A stretch of DNA of 64,000 nt from Streptomyces sp. WMMC500 (GTDB lineage Bacteria > Actinomycetota > Actinomycetes > Streptomycetales > Streptomycetaceae), in NCBI RefSeq assembly GCF_027497195.1, contig NZ_CP114905.1, positions 8,410,001-8,474,000 on the forward strand. The letters are read 5' to 3'. Below, piece by piece: positions 25,471-34,815 of the stretch. A model generated the notes under the pieces. That model was not told the origin of the DNA, made no database searches, and saw nothing but the letters and a program-made list of their open reading frames with translations. Position 1 is the first letter of the stretch, and each line of letters begins with the position of its first letter. The position numbers were made by a program, and so were the translations under genes.

Positions 25471-26730
25471 ATGACGAACCCGGGCGACGGCGGTCCGCGG
25501 GCGCGCCGTTCGCGGTGGCGGGAGGCGGCGGTCACGGCGACGGCGGTCACGCTCTGCCTGCTCGGCGGGGTGGTGCAGGTCGACGACACGCTGGCCGCGC
25601 CGCCCCCCGCCGCCTATCTCGTCGCCGTGGCGTCCTGTGCCGTGCTGCCCGTACGGCACAGGACGCCCCTGGCCGCCCTGGCGGCCACGACCGCGGCCGG
25701 CGTGCTGGTGCCGCCCCTGGGCCTGCTGCTGAGCCCGCCCATCATGGCCCCCGCCGTGATCGCCGCCTACGCGTACGCGCTCCACGCCCGTACCGAACGG
25801 CGCGCCGCGCTCGCGGTGTCGCTCGCCTCCGCGGCGCTGCTGCTCGCCGCCACCCCCTGGTTCGAGGACCTGTCCTGGCAGGACGCGAGCCGGATGGGCT
25901 CGGTGGCGGCGTTCCCGCTGGTGGCCGGCGTGCTGGGGCGCTCGGCACACAACCGGCGGGCGTATCTGGCGGCCGTGGAGGAGCGGGCCCGGCGGGCGGA
26001 GCAGAGCCGGGAGAGCGAGGCGCGCCGCCGGGTGGCCGAGGAACGGCTGCGTATCGCCCGGGAACTGCACGACCTCGTCGCCCACCAGATCACCCTGGCC
26101 AACGCGCAGGCCACGGTCGCCGCCCACCTCTTCGACTCCCGCCCCGAGCAGACCCGCAAGAGCCTGGCGGAGCTCGTCCAGACCACCGGCGACGCGCTCG
26201 ACGACCTGCGCGCCACGGTCGGGCTGCTGCGCCAGTCCGGAGACGCGGCCGAGCCCGCGGATCCGGCGCCCGGGCTGTCCGGGCTGCCCGCGCTCCTCGA
26301 CTCCTTCGGCCGCGCGGGCCTGGAGGTGTCGCTGGATCAGGAGGGCACGGCCAGGCCGCTGCCGCCGGGCGTGGACCTCACCGCGTACCGCATCGTCCAG
26401 GAGGCCCTGACCAACGTGACCAAGCACGCCGGGACCGGCAGCGCGCGGGTGCACCTCGCCTTCAGCCGCGACCGCCTGACCCTCACCGTCGCCGACGACG
26501 GCCGCGGCACCCGTACGGCACCGTCCGCCGCCGCACCCGAGCGCCCGCCCGGCTACGGTCTGATCGGGATGCGCGAACGTGCCACAGCGGTCGGCGGGCA
26601 CCTCTCCGCGGGCGGCCGCCCCGAGGGCGGCTTCCTCGTCTCCGCCGAACTGCCCCTGCCGGCGGCCAAGGACACGGCGCGCGGAGCAGCCGGCGGACCC
26701 ACGGGTGACGGACACCGGGAGGCGCAGTGA
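25471..26730 (+). CDS. Sensor histidine kinase, NarL/DesK class
   Basis: A 419-residue membrane kinase. Hydrophobic segments lie at about residues 15-35, 47-60, 66-95 and 105-130. The HisKA_3 helix has RIARELHDLVAHQ with the phospho-acceptor His200. The HATPase region has YRIVQEALTNVTKHA (N-box), VADDGRG (G1) and GYGLIGMRERA (G2). The stop overlaps the regulator's GTG start by 4 bp. It follows the MMPL transporter gene, so it probably senses envelope or drug stress and controls that transporter, by inference from operon structure. Confidence 0.95.
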   Translation: MTNPGDGGPRARRSRWREAAVTATAVTLCLLGGVVQVDDTLAAPPPAAYLVAVASCAVLPVRHRTPLAALAATTAAGVLVPPLGLLLSPPIMAPAVIAAYAYALHARTERRAALAVSLASAALLLAATPWFEDLSWQDASRMGSVAAFPLVAGVLGRSAHNRRAYLAAVEERARRAEQSRESEARRRVAEERLRIARELHDLVAHQITLANAQATVAAHLFDSRPEQTRKSLAELVQTTGDALDDLRATVGLLRQSGDAAEPADPAPGLSGLPALLDSFGRAGLEVSLDQEGTARPLPPGVDLTAYRIVQEALTNVTKHAGTGSARVHLAFSRDRLTLTVADDGRGTRTAPSAAAPERPPGYGLIGMRERATAVGGHLSAGGRPEGGFLVSAELPLPAAKDTARGAAGGPTGDGHREAQ

Positions 26731-27413
26731 CGCTACGGGTGCTGCTCGCCGACGACCAGGCACTGCTGCGCGGCGCGTTCCGGATGCTCCTGGACACCGC
26801 CGAGGACATCACCGTGGTCGGCGAGGCCGCCGACGGCGGGGAGGCGGTGCGCCTCACCCGCGAACTGCACCCGGACGTGGTGGTGATGGACATCCGCATG
26901 CCCGGGGTGGACGGTCTCACCGCCACGTCGGAGATCGCCGCGGACCCGGAGCTGCGCGGCAGCCGCATCCTGATCCTCACCACGTACGAGACGGACGAGT
27001 ACGTCGCGCAGGCGCTGCGCGCCGGGGCCGGCGGCTTCGTCGGCAAGGGCATCGGCGCCGAGGAACTGGCGGAGGCGGTCCGTACGATCGCCGCCGGCGA
27101 CACGCTGCTGTCGCCCGCGGCGACCCGCTCCCTGGTCGCCCGCTTCCTCGCCACCCCGGACGACGCCCCGCGGCACCACCCGGAGCGGCTCGCCGTGCTC
27201 ACCCCGCGCGAACGCGAGATGGTGGCCCTGGTGGCCACCGGGCTGTCCAACCAGGAGATCGCCGAGCGGATGTTCCTGAGCCCGTTCACGGTCCGCGCCC
27301 ACGTGCAGCGCGCGATGACGAAGCTGGAGGCCCGTGACCGTGCGCAGCTCGTGGTGATCGCATACCGGACCGGCCTGGTGCGTGCCGCGCCGGGGGACGA
27401 CCGCCCGTCGTGA
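26727..27413 (+). CDS. LuxR/NarL-family response regulator
   Basis: A 228-residue two-component regulator, cognate to the preceding kinase (GTGA overlap). The receiver domain covers residues about 1-120 with the acidic pair DD (9-10), phospho-acceptor Asp55 in VVMDIRMPG, Thr in ILTTYE and Lys in FVGKGI. The LuxR helix-turn-helix lies at about 155-215 (LTPREREMVALVATGLSNQEIAERMF, core SNQEIAERMF). A promoter in the cupin-MMPL gap is the likely target. Confidence 0.95.
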   Translation: MTLRVLLADDQALLRGAFRMLLDTAEDITVVGEAADGGEAVRLTRELHPDVVVMDIRMPGVDGLTATSEIAADPELRGSRILILTTYETDEYVAQALRAGAGGFVGKGIGAEELAEAVRTIAAGDTLLSPAATRSLVARFLATPDDAPRHHPERLAVLTPREREMVALVATGLSNQEIAERMFLSPFTVRAHVQRAMTKLEARDRAQLVVIAYRTGLVRAAPGDDRPS

Positions 27414-27461
27414 GGCTCACGGCCGGGCGGCGAACGTGCCCGCGCACCGTGGCCCGGTCGC

Positions 27462-28304
27462 TCAGCCGGTGCCGAACGCCGCCTCGAACGCCTCGCGGTT
27501 CGCCGACCGCGGCTGCCGGTCCCACACGGCGAACACCAGCCGCCCGAACCGCCCCGCGAACCGCCCGCCGGGCTCCAGGTGGGTGCGGAACGCCGCCGCC
27601 ACCTGCGCCGGGTCGTTGCGGAACACCCCGCAGCCCCACGCGCCCAGCACCAGCGCCGTCACCCCGGCGACCGCCGCCACCTCCAGCACCCGCTCCGCGC
27701 GCCCGGTCAGCGCGGCGGGGATCCGGTCCGTCTCCTCGGGCGTGCGCTGGGCGATCACGCCCGCGTTGGGGGCGGGGGAGGTGAGGAAGTCGACGGCGTA
27801 CGGCTCGGCCAGGAGCGCGCCCGCGTCGTCGCGGAACACCGGGACGGCGGGGGAGTGGATGACGCGGTGGGTGTAGAAGGGGCTGGGGTCGGCGCGGTGG
27901 GCGGCGTAGAACTCCGGCGCGCGCAGCAGCGCCGGGTAGAGCGCGGAGGCCCGGCACAGCTCCTCCTCCTGCGCGCGGGCGCCGTTGACGTAGCCGCCGC
28001 CGGGGTTGCGGGCGGAGGAGAAGTTCAGCACGCCTACGCGGTCGGCGCCGTCGGCGCCGTCCGCGACCAGCCGCCGGGCCGCGGCGAGCGAGGTCTCGGC
28101 GGTCACCTCGGCGGGCCGGGCCCGCGGCGCGTCCGCGGCGGCCCGCCCGGCGCCGGCGACCGGCCCCGGTCCGTACATCCGGGTGCCGTCCGCCGCCCGC
28201 GCGGCGGCCTCGCCCACCGGCACCCACCGGCCCGCGGCCTCGTACCCGCCTTCGGCGAGGATCCGGTCGTTGTCCCGCGCCACCTGACGCAGCCGCGCGC
28301 TCAC
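27462..28304 (-). CDS. TIGR02452-family PARG-like protein (microbial poly(ADP-ribose) glycohydrolase fold)
   Basis: A 280-residue protein with the bacterial PARG/macro-domain signature: VLNFSSARNPGGGYVNGARAQEEEL, in which GGG and QEE are the catalytic-loop residues (core NPGGGYVNGARAQEE). This family removes ADP-ribose chains from proteins or nucleic acids. The start is taken as GTG at 28302-28304 (VSARLRQVARDND), since the DNDRILAEG segment is the family's N-terminus; the frame extends to 28412. There is no ADP-ribosyltransferase nearby. It could also act as an ADP-ribose binder or repair protein. Confidence 0.88.
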   Translation of the reverse strand: MSARLRQVARDNDRILAEGGYEAAGRWVPVGEAAARAADGTRMYGPGPVAGAGRAAADAPRARPAEVTAETSLAAARRLVADGADGADRVGVLNFSSARNPGGGYVNGARAQEEELCRASALYPALLRAPEFYAAHRADPSPFYTHRVIHSPAVPVFRDDAGALLAEPYAVDFLTSPAPNAGVIAQRTPEETDRIPAALTGRAERVLEVAAVAGVTALVLGAWGCGVFRNDPAQVAAAFRTHLEPGGRFAGRFGRLVFAVWDRQPRSANREAFEAAFGTG

Positions 28305-28440
28305 CGGGCACCGCCCGGGCCGGTCCGTACCGTGCCGCCGGCCGGCTGCGCGGCGGGCTCCGCTGTCCTCGTCATGCCTGGACGGTACGCACCGGGGCCG
28401 GGCAGCGACCACCCGGTTTCCGCGCGGCGCCCGGTTTCGG

Positions 28441-29148
28441 TCAGGCCGCCGCGGGCGGGTTCTTCCTCGCGGCCTCCTGCTCGGCCTTGACGTCGGGCGC
28501 GTACCGGTCGACGTACTCCTGGTTCGACATGCCGAGGATGGCGTACATGATCTCGTCGGTGACGGCCCGCAGCACGGCCTTCTGGTCCTCCATCCCCTCG
28601 TACCGGGAGAACTCCAGCGGCTCGCCGAAGCGGATCGTGACCCGGCCGAGGCTGGGGATCTTCTGGCCGGGCGGCTGGACTTCGCGGGTGCCGAGCATCG
28701 CGCACGGGATGACCGGCACGCCCGCCCGCAGCGCCATCGCCGCCACCCCGACCCGGCCCTTGTACAGGCGCCCGTCGTGCGAGCGCGTGCCCTCCGGGTA
28801 GATGCCCAGCAGCTCGCCCTTGGCGAGCACGCCCAGGCCCTCCTCGATGGCCGCCTGCGCGGCCTTGCGGCCCCGGCGGTCGACCGGGATCTGGCCGATG
28901 CTGTGGAAGAACCCGGCGGTCAGCCGCCCCTTGAGGCCGGGGCCGTTGAAGTACTCGGCCTTGGCGAGGAACGTGATGCGCCGCTTCAGCATCACCGGCA
29001 TGAGGAAGTGGTCGGCGAACGACAGGTGGTTGCCCGCGACGATCGCCGCCCCCTCCTGCGGTATGTGCTCCAGGCCCTCGATGCGGGGCCGGAAGAGCAG
29101 CCGCAGCAGCGGCCCGATGAACAGGTACTTCAGCAGGTGGTAGAACAA
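28441..29148 (-). CDS. 1-acyl-sn-glycerol-3-phosphate acyltransferase (PlsC-like)
   Basis: A 235-residue membrane-associated acyltransferase. Block I is GNHLSFADHF (catalytic NHxxxxD), block II has GQIPVDRRG, block III is YPEGTRSHDG, and block IV VIPCAMLGT. It transfers an acyl chain to lysophosphatidic acid in phospholipid synthesis. The chosen start is a TTG at 29146-29148 (L-FYHLLKYLF), because homologues begin with this hydrophobic segment and a purine-rich AGGGCGAGG lies just upstream. It lies 84 bp downstream of an acyl-CoA dehydrogenase gene on the same strand. Confidence 0.92.
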   Translation of the reverse strand: MFYHLLKYLFIGPLLRLLFRPRIEGLEHIPQEGAAIVAGNHLSFADHFLMPVMLKRRITFLAKAEYFNGPGLKGRLTAGFFHSIGQIPVDRRGRKAAQAAIEEGLGVLAKGELLGIYPEGTRSHDGRLYKGRVGVAAMALRAGVPVIPCAMLGTREVQPPGQKIPSLGRVTIRFGEPLEFSRYEGMEDQKAVLRAVTDEIMYAILGMSNQEYVDRYAPDVKAEQEAARKNPPAAA

Positions 29149-29232
29149 CGCGGCCTCGCCCTTCCCCCGGTCGGTCGTCGTGCGCTCGCAGGGTAGCCGC
29201 GCGACGCGCGCCGGGGGAGAGGGCCGGCGAAG

Positions 29233-30459
29233 TCAGCGGATCGGGACGCCGGCCAGGGTGCGGGCGATCACGAGGCGCTGGATCTCGCTGGTGCCCTCGA
29301 AGATCGTGTAGATGGCGGCGTCGCGGTGCATCCGCTCCACCGGGTACTCCCGGGTGTAGCCGTTGCCGCCGAGGATCTGCATCGCCCGCGCGGTGACGTC
29401 CTTGGCCACCTCGCCCGCGTACAGCTTCGACATCGAGCCCTCCGCCGAGGTGAACCCCTTGCCGGCGCTGGCCATCCACGAGGCCCGCCAGACCAGCAGC
29501 CGGGCGGCGTCGATCTGGGTGCGCATGTCGGCGAGCTGGAAGGCGACGCCCTGGTTGTCGATGATCGGGCGGCCGAACTGGACGCGGGTCTTGGCGTACT
29601 CCAGCGCCGTCTCGTACGCCGCGCGCGCGATGCCGACCGCCTGCGCGCCCACCGCGGGGCGGGACGCCTCGAAGGTGGCCATCGCGGCGTTCTTGACCCG
29701 CTCGCCGCCCGACTTCGCCCGCTCGCGTGCCCGGGCCAGCCGCTCCTGCAGCTTCTCCCGGCCGCCGAGCAGGCACGAGCCGGGCACCCGCACGTCCTCC
29801 AGCACCACTTCGGCGGTGTGCGAGGCGCGGATGCCGTGCTTCTTGAACTTCTGCCCCTGCGACAGTCCCGGCGTGCCCGGCGGGATGATGAACGAGGCGT
29901 GCCCCTTGGTGCCCAGCTCCGGGTCGACGACGGCGACCACGACGTGCACGGCGGCGATGCCGCCGTTGGTGGCCCAGGTCTTGGTGCCGTTGAGCACCCA
30001 CTCGTCCTTGGCCTCGTCGTAGACGGCACGGGTGCGCATCGCGGAGACGTCGGAGCCGGCGTCCGGCTCGGAGGAGCAGAAGGCGGCCAGTTGCACGTTG
30101 TCGACGTCGCCGTACATCTGCGGGATCCAGGTGCCGATCTGCTCCTCGGTGCCGTTGGCCAGCACGCCGACGGCGGCGAGCCCGGTGCCGACGATCGACA
30201 GGGCGATGCCCGCGTCGCCCCAGAACAGCTCCTCCATGACCACGGGGATGCTCAGCCCGGTGGGGTCGAAGTACTGCTGGGCGTAGAAGTCCAGGGAGTA
30301 CAGGCCGATCTTGGCCGCCTCCTGGATCACCGGCCAGGGGGTCTCCTCGCGCTCGTCCCACTCGGCGGCGGCGGGGCGGACGACGTCGGCGGCGAAGCCG
30401 TGCACCCACTCCTGGACGGACTTCTGGTCCTCGTTGAGCTCGAACGTGAACTCAGACAT
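29233..30459 (-). CDS. Acyl-CoA dehydrogenase
   Basis: A 408-residue FAD enzyme of beta-oxidation type that introduces the C2-C3 double bond into acyl-CoA. The protein has the usual three regions: N-terminal helices, the middle FAD-contacting strand domain ([20 protein letters not shown]) and the C-terminal helices with [13 protein letters not shown] [18 protein letters not shown] and the closing [17 protein letters not shown] (family signature 2). GGAGG precedes the ATG at 30457-30459. It is divergent from a TetR gene, with a perfect palindrome in between. Confidence 0.94.
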   Translation of the reverse strand: MSEFTFELNEDQKSVQEWVHGFAADVVRPAAAEWDEREETPWPVIQEAAKIGLYSLDFYAQQYFDPTGLSIPVVMEELFWGDAGIALSIVGTGLAAVGVLANGTEEQIGTWIPQMYGDVDNVQLAAFCSSEPDAGSDVSAMRTRAVYDEAKDEWVLNGTKTWATNGGIAAVHVVVAVVDPELGTKGHASFIIPPGTPGLSQGQKFKKHGIRASHTAEVVLEDVRVPGSCLLGGREKLQERLARARERAKSGGERVKNAAMATFEASRPAVGAQAVGIARAAYETALEYAKTRVQFGRPIIDNQGVAFQLADMRTQIDAARLLVWRASWMASAGKGFTSAEGSMSKLYAGEVAKDVTARAMQILGGNGYTREYPVERMHRDAAIYTIFEGTSEIQRLVIARTLAGVPIR

Positions 30460-30482
30460 TGCGCCTCCGCACCCTTTGCATT

Positions 30483-30499
30483 CGTTACCGTCGGTAACG
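30483..30499. promoter_or_regulatory. Perfect palindromic operator between acyl-CoA dehydrogenase and TetR genes
   Basis: CGTTACC-GTC-GGTAACG is a 17-bp perfect inverted repeat, 24 bp upstream of the dehydrogenase start. A second half-site, GTTACC at 30507-30512, follows. The divergent TetR regulator at 30616 is the obvious binder, repressing the dehydrogenase and itself until an acyl-CoA ligand appears; that ligand is inferred. Confidence 0.75.
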
Positions 30500-30615
30500 T
30501 AAGTCTGTTACCCGTGAGTAGACTCTGTCAACTCCCGCACGTCCGCGGGGGCGACGTGACCGGGGTGCTAGGTTGCGCAGTCATCCGGGCATCGACCAGG
30601 CAGGGGAGCGGTTTC

Positions 30616-31290
30616 ATGGACAACCGGCGCGGCGAGAGGGAGCAGGCGACCGAGGACCGGCGCCGCGAACTGCTCGAAGCCGCGGACCGGGTGGTCCTGC
30701 GAGACGGCCCGGGCGCCTCGATGAACGCGATCGCCGCCGAGGCCGGTATCACCAAGCCCATCCTCTACCGCCACTTCGGTGACAAGGGCGGCCTGTACCG
30801 CGCGCTCGCCGTACGCCACACCGACGCCCTGCTCGCCGCCCTGCGCGCCGCGCTCGACGCCCCCACCGGCCGGCGTGAGCGCGTCGAGGCCACCCTCGAC
30901 ACGTACCTCTCGGCCATCGAGGCCCGCCCGCAGGTCTACCGCTTCCTCATGCACCCGGCCGACGGCGGCGCCCTCGACGTCCCGGAACCGGCCCCGGCCG
31001 CCGAGGCCACCGAGCGCGACTTCGAGGTCGGCCGCCACTCCGCGCCGCTGCTCCGCCGCCTGGGGGAGGAGCTGGCCCAGGTCATAGCCGACCGCATCGA
31101 CTTCGGCCCCGGCGGCGCGGTGATCGCCCGCGCCTGGGGCCACGGCATCGTCGGCATGATGCACGCCGCCGGCGACTGGTGGCTGCGCGAACGGCCCTGC
31201 AGCCGCGCCGAGTTGGTGCAGAGCCTCGCAGACCTGCTCTGGGGGCGGCTCGCCGCCGCCGCGGACAAGGCCGGCGGACCCGGACTGTAG
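30616..31290 (+). CDS. TetR-family regulator
   Basis: A 224-residue repressor. The N-terminal helix-turn-helix covers residues about 18-62 (ADRVVLRDGPGASMNAIAAEAGITKPILYRHFGDK; core ITKPILYRHFGDK). The C-terminal domain is a variable ligand pocket with DWWLRERPCSRAELVQSLADLLW near the end. GGGGAG (30603-30608) sets the ATG at 30616. TAGGTT at 30569-30574 fits a -10 element. It is divergent from the acyl-CoA dehydrogenase gene, so it most likely controls fatty-acid degradation. Confidence 0.93.
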   Translation: MDNRRGEREQATEDRRRELLEAADRVVLRDGPGASMNAIAAEAGITKPILYRHFGDKGGLYRALAVRHTDALLAALRAALDAPTGRRERVEATLDTYLSAIEARPQVYRFLMHPADGGALDVPEPAPAAEATERDFEVGRHSAPLLRRLGEELAQVIADRIDFGPGGAVIARAWGHGIVGMMHAAGDWWLRERPCSRAELVQSLADLLWGRLAAAADKAGGPGL

Positions 31291-31357
31291 GGCAGCCGCG
31301 GGAGCGGCACACGGGCGGCACGACGTGCCGGGATTCGGGGCCCGGCGCGTCTCTCGA

Positions 31358-31363
31358 TAGGCT
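31358..31363 (+). promoter_or_regulatory. Candidate -10 element for murT-gatD
   Basis: TAGGCT fits the actinobacterial -10 consensus and lies about 100 bp before the murT ATG. No good -35 is visible. Confidence 0.4.
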
Positions 31364-31466
31364 GGCCGCTACCGCGCCGCGCCGCAGGCCGGGCAGCGGA
31401 CGAAGGACACCGGAGCACCGCGACGACGGCGCACCGCGCACGGGCACGCGAGGAGGAGCTACGACG

Positions 31467-32705
31467 ATGGCAGGCAACACGGAACCGCTGTCGCCACGGT
31501 CCAAGCTGGCCGTCACGGCGGGCAGGGCGGCGGCGGCGGTGTCCCGCGCCGCGGGCAAGGGCAGCGGCTCCGTGATCGGCGGCAAGGTCGCGCTCAGGCT
31601 GGACCCCGACCTCCTCGGCCGGCTCGCCGGCCACCTCGACGTCGTCCTCGTCTCCGCCACCAACGGCAAGACCACCACCACCCGGCTGATCGCGGAGGCC
31701 CTGCGCGCCTCCGGGCCCGTCGTCTCCAACGCACTCGGCGCCAACATGCCCGCCGGCATCACCTCGGCGCTCGCCGGCGGCTCCGACGCGCGCTACGGCG
31801 TCATCGAGGTCGACGAGAAGTACCTCGCCACCGTCGCCCGCGACGTCACCCCCAAGGCCATCGCGCTGCTCAACCTCTCCCGCGACCAGCTCGACCGCGC
31901 CGCCGAGACCCGCATGCTCGCCGAGCGCTGGCGCGAGGGCCTGTCCGGCAACAAGGCGCTCGTCGTCGCCAACTGCGACGACCCCCTCGTCGTCTGGGCC
32001 GCCTCCTCCAGCCCGAACGTGCTCTGGGTCGCCGCCGGCCAGGAGTGGAAGGACGACGCCTGGTCCTGCCCCTCCTGCGGCGGCGTCCTCCAGCGCCCGG
32101 GCGAGGACTGGCTGTGCGCCGAGTGCGGCTTCCGCCGCCCCGTACCCAGTTGGGCGCTGTCCGGCGAGCACGTGCTCGACCCGCACGGCGCCGCCTGGCC
32201 GATCCGCCTCCAGCTCCCCGGCCGGGCCAACCGCGCCAACGCCACCACCGCCGCCGCCGTGGCCGCCGCCTTCGGCGTGCACCCGCAGACGGCGCTGGAG
32301 CGCATGTGGGAGGTCACCGCGGTCGCCGGGAGGTACGACACCGTCCAGTTCGGCGGCCGTGACCTGCGGCTGCTGCTGGCGAAGAACCCGGCGGGCTGGC
32401 TGGAGACGTTCTCCCTGATCGACCCCCCGCCCACCCCCGTGGTGCTCTCCGTCAACGCCCGCGGCGCCGACGGCACCGACACGTCCTGGCTGTGGGACGT
32501 CGACTACACCCGGCTGACCGGCCACCCGCTGTACGTCATCGGCGACCGCAAGCTCGACCTCGCCGTCCGGCTGGAGGTGGCGAACCAGAGCTTCCGCGTC
32601 TGCGAGCACGTCGACGAGGCCGTCGCCGCCGCGCCGCCCGGCCGGATCGAGGTCATCGCCAACTACACCGCGTTCCAGGACCTGCGCCGCCGCGTCGGCA
32701 ACTGA
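31467..32705 (+). CDS. murT: Lipid II isoglutaminyl synthase, MurT subunit
   Basis: A 412-residue Mur-ligase-fold protein that activates the D-glutamate carboxylate of lipid II with ATP for amidation to D-isoglutamine. The ATP loop is VSATNGKTTTT (about residues 62-72). A Cys4 zinc ribbon (CPSCGG...CAECG, about 200-222) interrupts the central domain, as in known MurT proteins. The C-terminal DUF1727 domain follows (about 300-410). AGGAGGAG (31451-31458) fixes the ATG. It is followed by gatD 28 bp downstream, and the two proteins form one enzyme in peptidoglycan maturation. Confidence 0.96.
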   Translation: MAGNTEPLSPRSKLAVTAGRAAAAVSRAAGKGSGSVIGGKVALRLDPDLLGRLAGHLDVVLVSATNGKTTTTRLIAEALRASGPVVSNALGANMPAGITSALAGGSDARYGVIEVDEKYLATVARDVTPKAIALLNLSRDQLDRAAETRMLAERWREGLSGNKALVVANCDDPLVVWAASSSPNVLWVAAGQEWKDDAWSCPSCGGVLQRPGEDWLCAECGFRRPVPSWALSGEHVLDPHGAAWPIRLQLPGRANRANATTAAAVAAAFGVHPQTALERMWEVTAVAGRYDTVQFGGRDLRLLLAKNPAGWLETFSLIDPPPTPVVLSVNARGADGTDTSWLWDVDYTRLTGHPLYVIGDRKLDLAVRLEVANQSFRVCEHVDEAVAAAPPGRIEVIANYTAFQDLRRRVGN

Positions 32706-32733
32706 CCCGTACGAGACGCCAAGGAGTGACCGC

Positions 32734-33462
32734 ATGAACGACAACAGCCTGCGCCTCGTCTGGGTCTACCCCGACCTGCTGTCCACCTACGGCGACCAGG
32801 GCAACGCCCTCGTCGTCGAGCGCCGCGCGCGGCAGCGCGGCTACGACGTCACGCGCGTCGACGTCCGCTCCGACCAGCCCGTGCCCGCCTCCGCCGACAT
32901 CTACCTCATCGGCGGCGGCGAGGACCGCCCGCAGCGGCTCGCCGCCGAGCGGCTGCGCCGCGACGGCGGGCTGAACCGGGCCGCGGGCAATGGCGCGATC
33001 ATCTTCTCCGTCTGCGCCGGCTACCAGATCCTGGGCCACGAGTTCATCAACGACCTCGACCGGCAGGAGCCGGGCCTCGGGCTGCTCGACGTCACCAGCG
33101 GGCGCGGCCAGGCCGGCCGCTGCGTCGGCGACGTGCTGGGCGACATCGATCCGCAGCTCGGCCTGCCCCAGCTCACCGGCTTCGAGAACCACCAGGGCGT
33201 CACCCACCTCGGCCCCACCGCCAAGCCGCTCGCCCGGGTCCGCTTCGGCCACGGCAACGGCACCGGCGACGGCACCGAGGGCGCGTGGAACGGCAACGTC
33301 TTCGGCACGTACATGCACGGCCCCGTGCTCGCCCGTAACCCGCAGATCGCCGACCTGCTGATCAGGCTGGCGCTGGAGTCCTCCGGCCTGCCGCCGGTCG
33401 ACGACCGCTGGTACGAGGCCCTGCGCAACGAGCGCATCGCCGCCGCCAGCGCCTCCCGCTGA
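32734..33462 (+). CDS. gatD: Lipid II isoglutaminyl synthase, GatD glutamine amidotransferase subunit
   Basis: A 242-residue class-I (CobB/CobQ-like) glutaminase that supplies ammonia to MurT. The nucleophile is Cys94 in FSVCAGYQ, and the catalytic His195 lies in GTYMHGPVL. AAGGAG is well placed before the ATG. Together with MurT it amidates the second stem residue of lipid II, a step needed for efficient cross-linking. Both subunits are intact. Confidence 0.96.
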   Translation: MNDNSLRLVWVYPDLLSTYGDQGNALVVERRARQRGYDVTRVDVRSDQPVPASADIYLIGGGEDRPQRLAAERLRRDGGLNRAAGNGAIIFSVCAGYQILGHEFINDLDRQEPGLGLLDVTSGRGQAGRCVGDVLGDIDPQLGLPQLTGFENHQGVTHLGPTAKPLARVRFGHGNGTGDGTEGAWNGNVFGTYMHGPVLARNPQIADLLIRLALESSGLPPVDDRWYEALRNERIAAASASR

Positions 33463-33487
33463 CGCCGCCGCGGCCGGCCCGCTCCCG

Positions 33488-33499
33488 CGGGGTACCCCG
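33488..33499. repeat. Perfect 12-bp palindrome downstream of gatD
   Basis: CGGGGTACCCCG lies 26 bp after the gatD stop. It may be a short terminator stem or an operator for the downstream membrane gene. Confidence 0.3.
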
Positions 33500-33567
33500 G
33501 CGAGGTGCCGGAACCGGGCGGGTCTAGCCTGAGTGAGGGCATCACCGGCACGAGGAGCAGCACCGAC

Positions 33568-34503
33568 ATGGACCACGGCGGGCACGGCAGCCATCTCGAC
33601 CTTCCGCCGTTCACCCTGGGGCGCGGCCTGGAGTGGACCGGCGAGCCCGTCTTCCTCATCGGTTCCCTCGCCGCCCTCGCCCTCTACGGCTACGGGGTCC
33701 TCCGGCTGCGCCGCCGCGGGGACGCCTGGCCGGTGGGGCGGACCGTCGCCTTCACTCTCGGTGTGCTGACCATCGTCCTCGTCATGTGCACGGGCCTGAA
33801 CGACTACGGCATGGTCATGTTCAGCGTGCACATGGTGCAGCACATGGTGATCAGCATGCTGTCGCCGATCCTGCTGCTCCTCGGCGCTCCCGTGACACTG
33901 CTGCTGCGTGCCCTGCCCACGGGCAGGCCCCGCTCCGCGGTGGTCTCGCTGCTGCACAGCCGCTACCTGATGGTGATCACGCACCCCGTGTTCACGATCC
34001 CGCTGTTCATCGCGAGCCTGTACGCGCTCTACTTCACCCCGCTCTTCGACACGCTGATGGAGAGCAAGGCCGGGCACGTCGGGATGATGATCCACTTCCT
34101 GGTTGTGGGCCTGGTCTTCTTCTGGCCGATCATGGGCGTCGACCCGGGCCCGAACCGGCCCACGCACGTGATGCGGATGCTGACGCTCTTCGCGGGCATG
34201 CCGTTCCACGCCTTCTTCGGCATCGCGCTGATGATGGGCAGCGAGCCGATGGTGGACGTCTACAGCAACCCGCCCGCCTCCCTGGGCATCGACGCCCTGG
34301 ACGACCAGCAGGCCGCCGGCGGCATCGCCTGGGCGTTCAGCGAGATCCCCTCGGTGCTGGTCCTCGTCGCGCTGGTCTACCAGTGGTACAACTCCGAGCA
34401 GCGCCGCGCGAAGCGCGGCGACCGCACCGCCGACCGCGACGGAGACCGGGAGCTGGCGGCGTACAACGCCTATCTGGCCTCCCTCCAGGCTCGCAAGCCG
34501 TAA
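33568..34503 (+). CDS. CtaG-like cytochrome c oxidase assembly protein (caa3-type)
   Basis: A 311-residue integral membrane protein of the caa3_CtaG family, with about seven hydrophobic helices between residues 25 and 285. A His-rich N-terminus (MDHGGHGSHLDL) and conserved HMVQHMV and FHAFFGIALM segments could bind copper or haem. The family is linked to copper delivery to cytochrome oxidase. GAGGAG (33552-33557) supports the ATG at 33568 rather than the longer frame from 33505. TAGCCT at 33525-33530 is a possible -10. Confidence 0.9.
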   Translation: MDHGGHGSHLDLPPFTLGRGLEWTGEPVFLIGSLAALALYGYGVLRLRRRGDAWPVGRTVAFTLGVLTIVLVMCTGLNDYGMVMFSVHMVQHMVISMLSPILLLLGAPVTLLLRALPTGRPRSAVVSLLHSRYLMVITHPVFTIPLFIASLYALYFTPLFDTLMESKAGHVGMMIHFLVVGLVFFWPIMGVDPGPNRPTHVMRMLTLFAGMPFHAFFGIALMMGSEPMVDVYSNPPASLGIDALDDQQAAGGIAWAFSEIPSVLVLVALVYQWYNSEQRRAKRGDRTADRDGDRELAAYNAYLASLQARKP

Positions 34504-34622
34504 CCGCGCGGACACCCGGCGCTCCTTCGACTATCGCGCTGGTCCCCGGCGAGGGACCATGGGGAGAAGGTTGCGTGCGGTCGCGCGGGGACGGCCGTCG
34601 GCTGACGGCTGGTGGAGGCGGC

Positions 34623-34793
34623 ATGGACAAGCCCGGTTCTGCGAAGGCCATGGTCGTGAGTACCGTGGCCGGTCTCGTGGTCATCACGGCGTACACGGTG
34701 TCGGTGGGCAGCAGCGGATGGCTCTGGTTCGGCTGGGTCGTCCTGGGGCTGGCCGCGCTCGGCGTGGTGCTCACCGGAGGCTCCTGGAGATAG
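34623..34793 (+). CDS. Small hypothetical membrane protein
   Basis: A 56-residue protein of two hydrophobic helices (about residues 10-28 and 32-50) joined by a GSSGW turn. GGAGG (34614-34618) lies just upstream of the ATG. It follows the CtaG-like gene by 119 bp on the same strand. Small proteins of this kind are common in Streptomyces; function unknown. Confidence 0.75.
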   Translation: MDKPGSAKAMVVSTVAGLVVITAYTVSVGSSGWLWFGWVVLGLAALGVVLTGGSWR

Positions 34794-34815
34794 GCGGGTA
34801 GCCCGCGGGCCCGCT

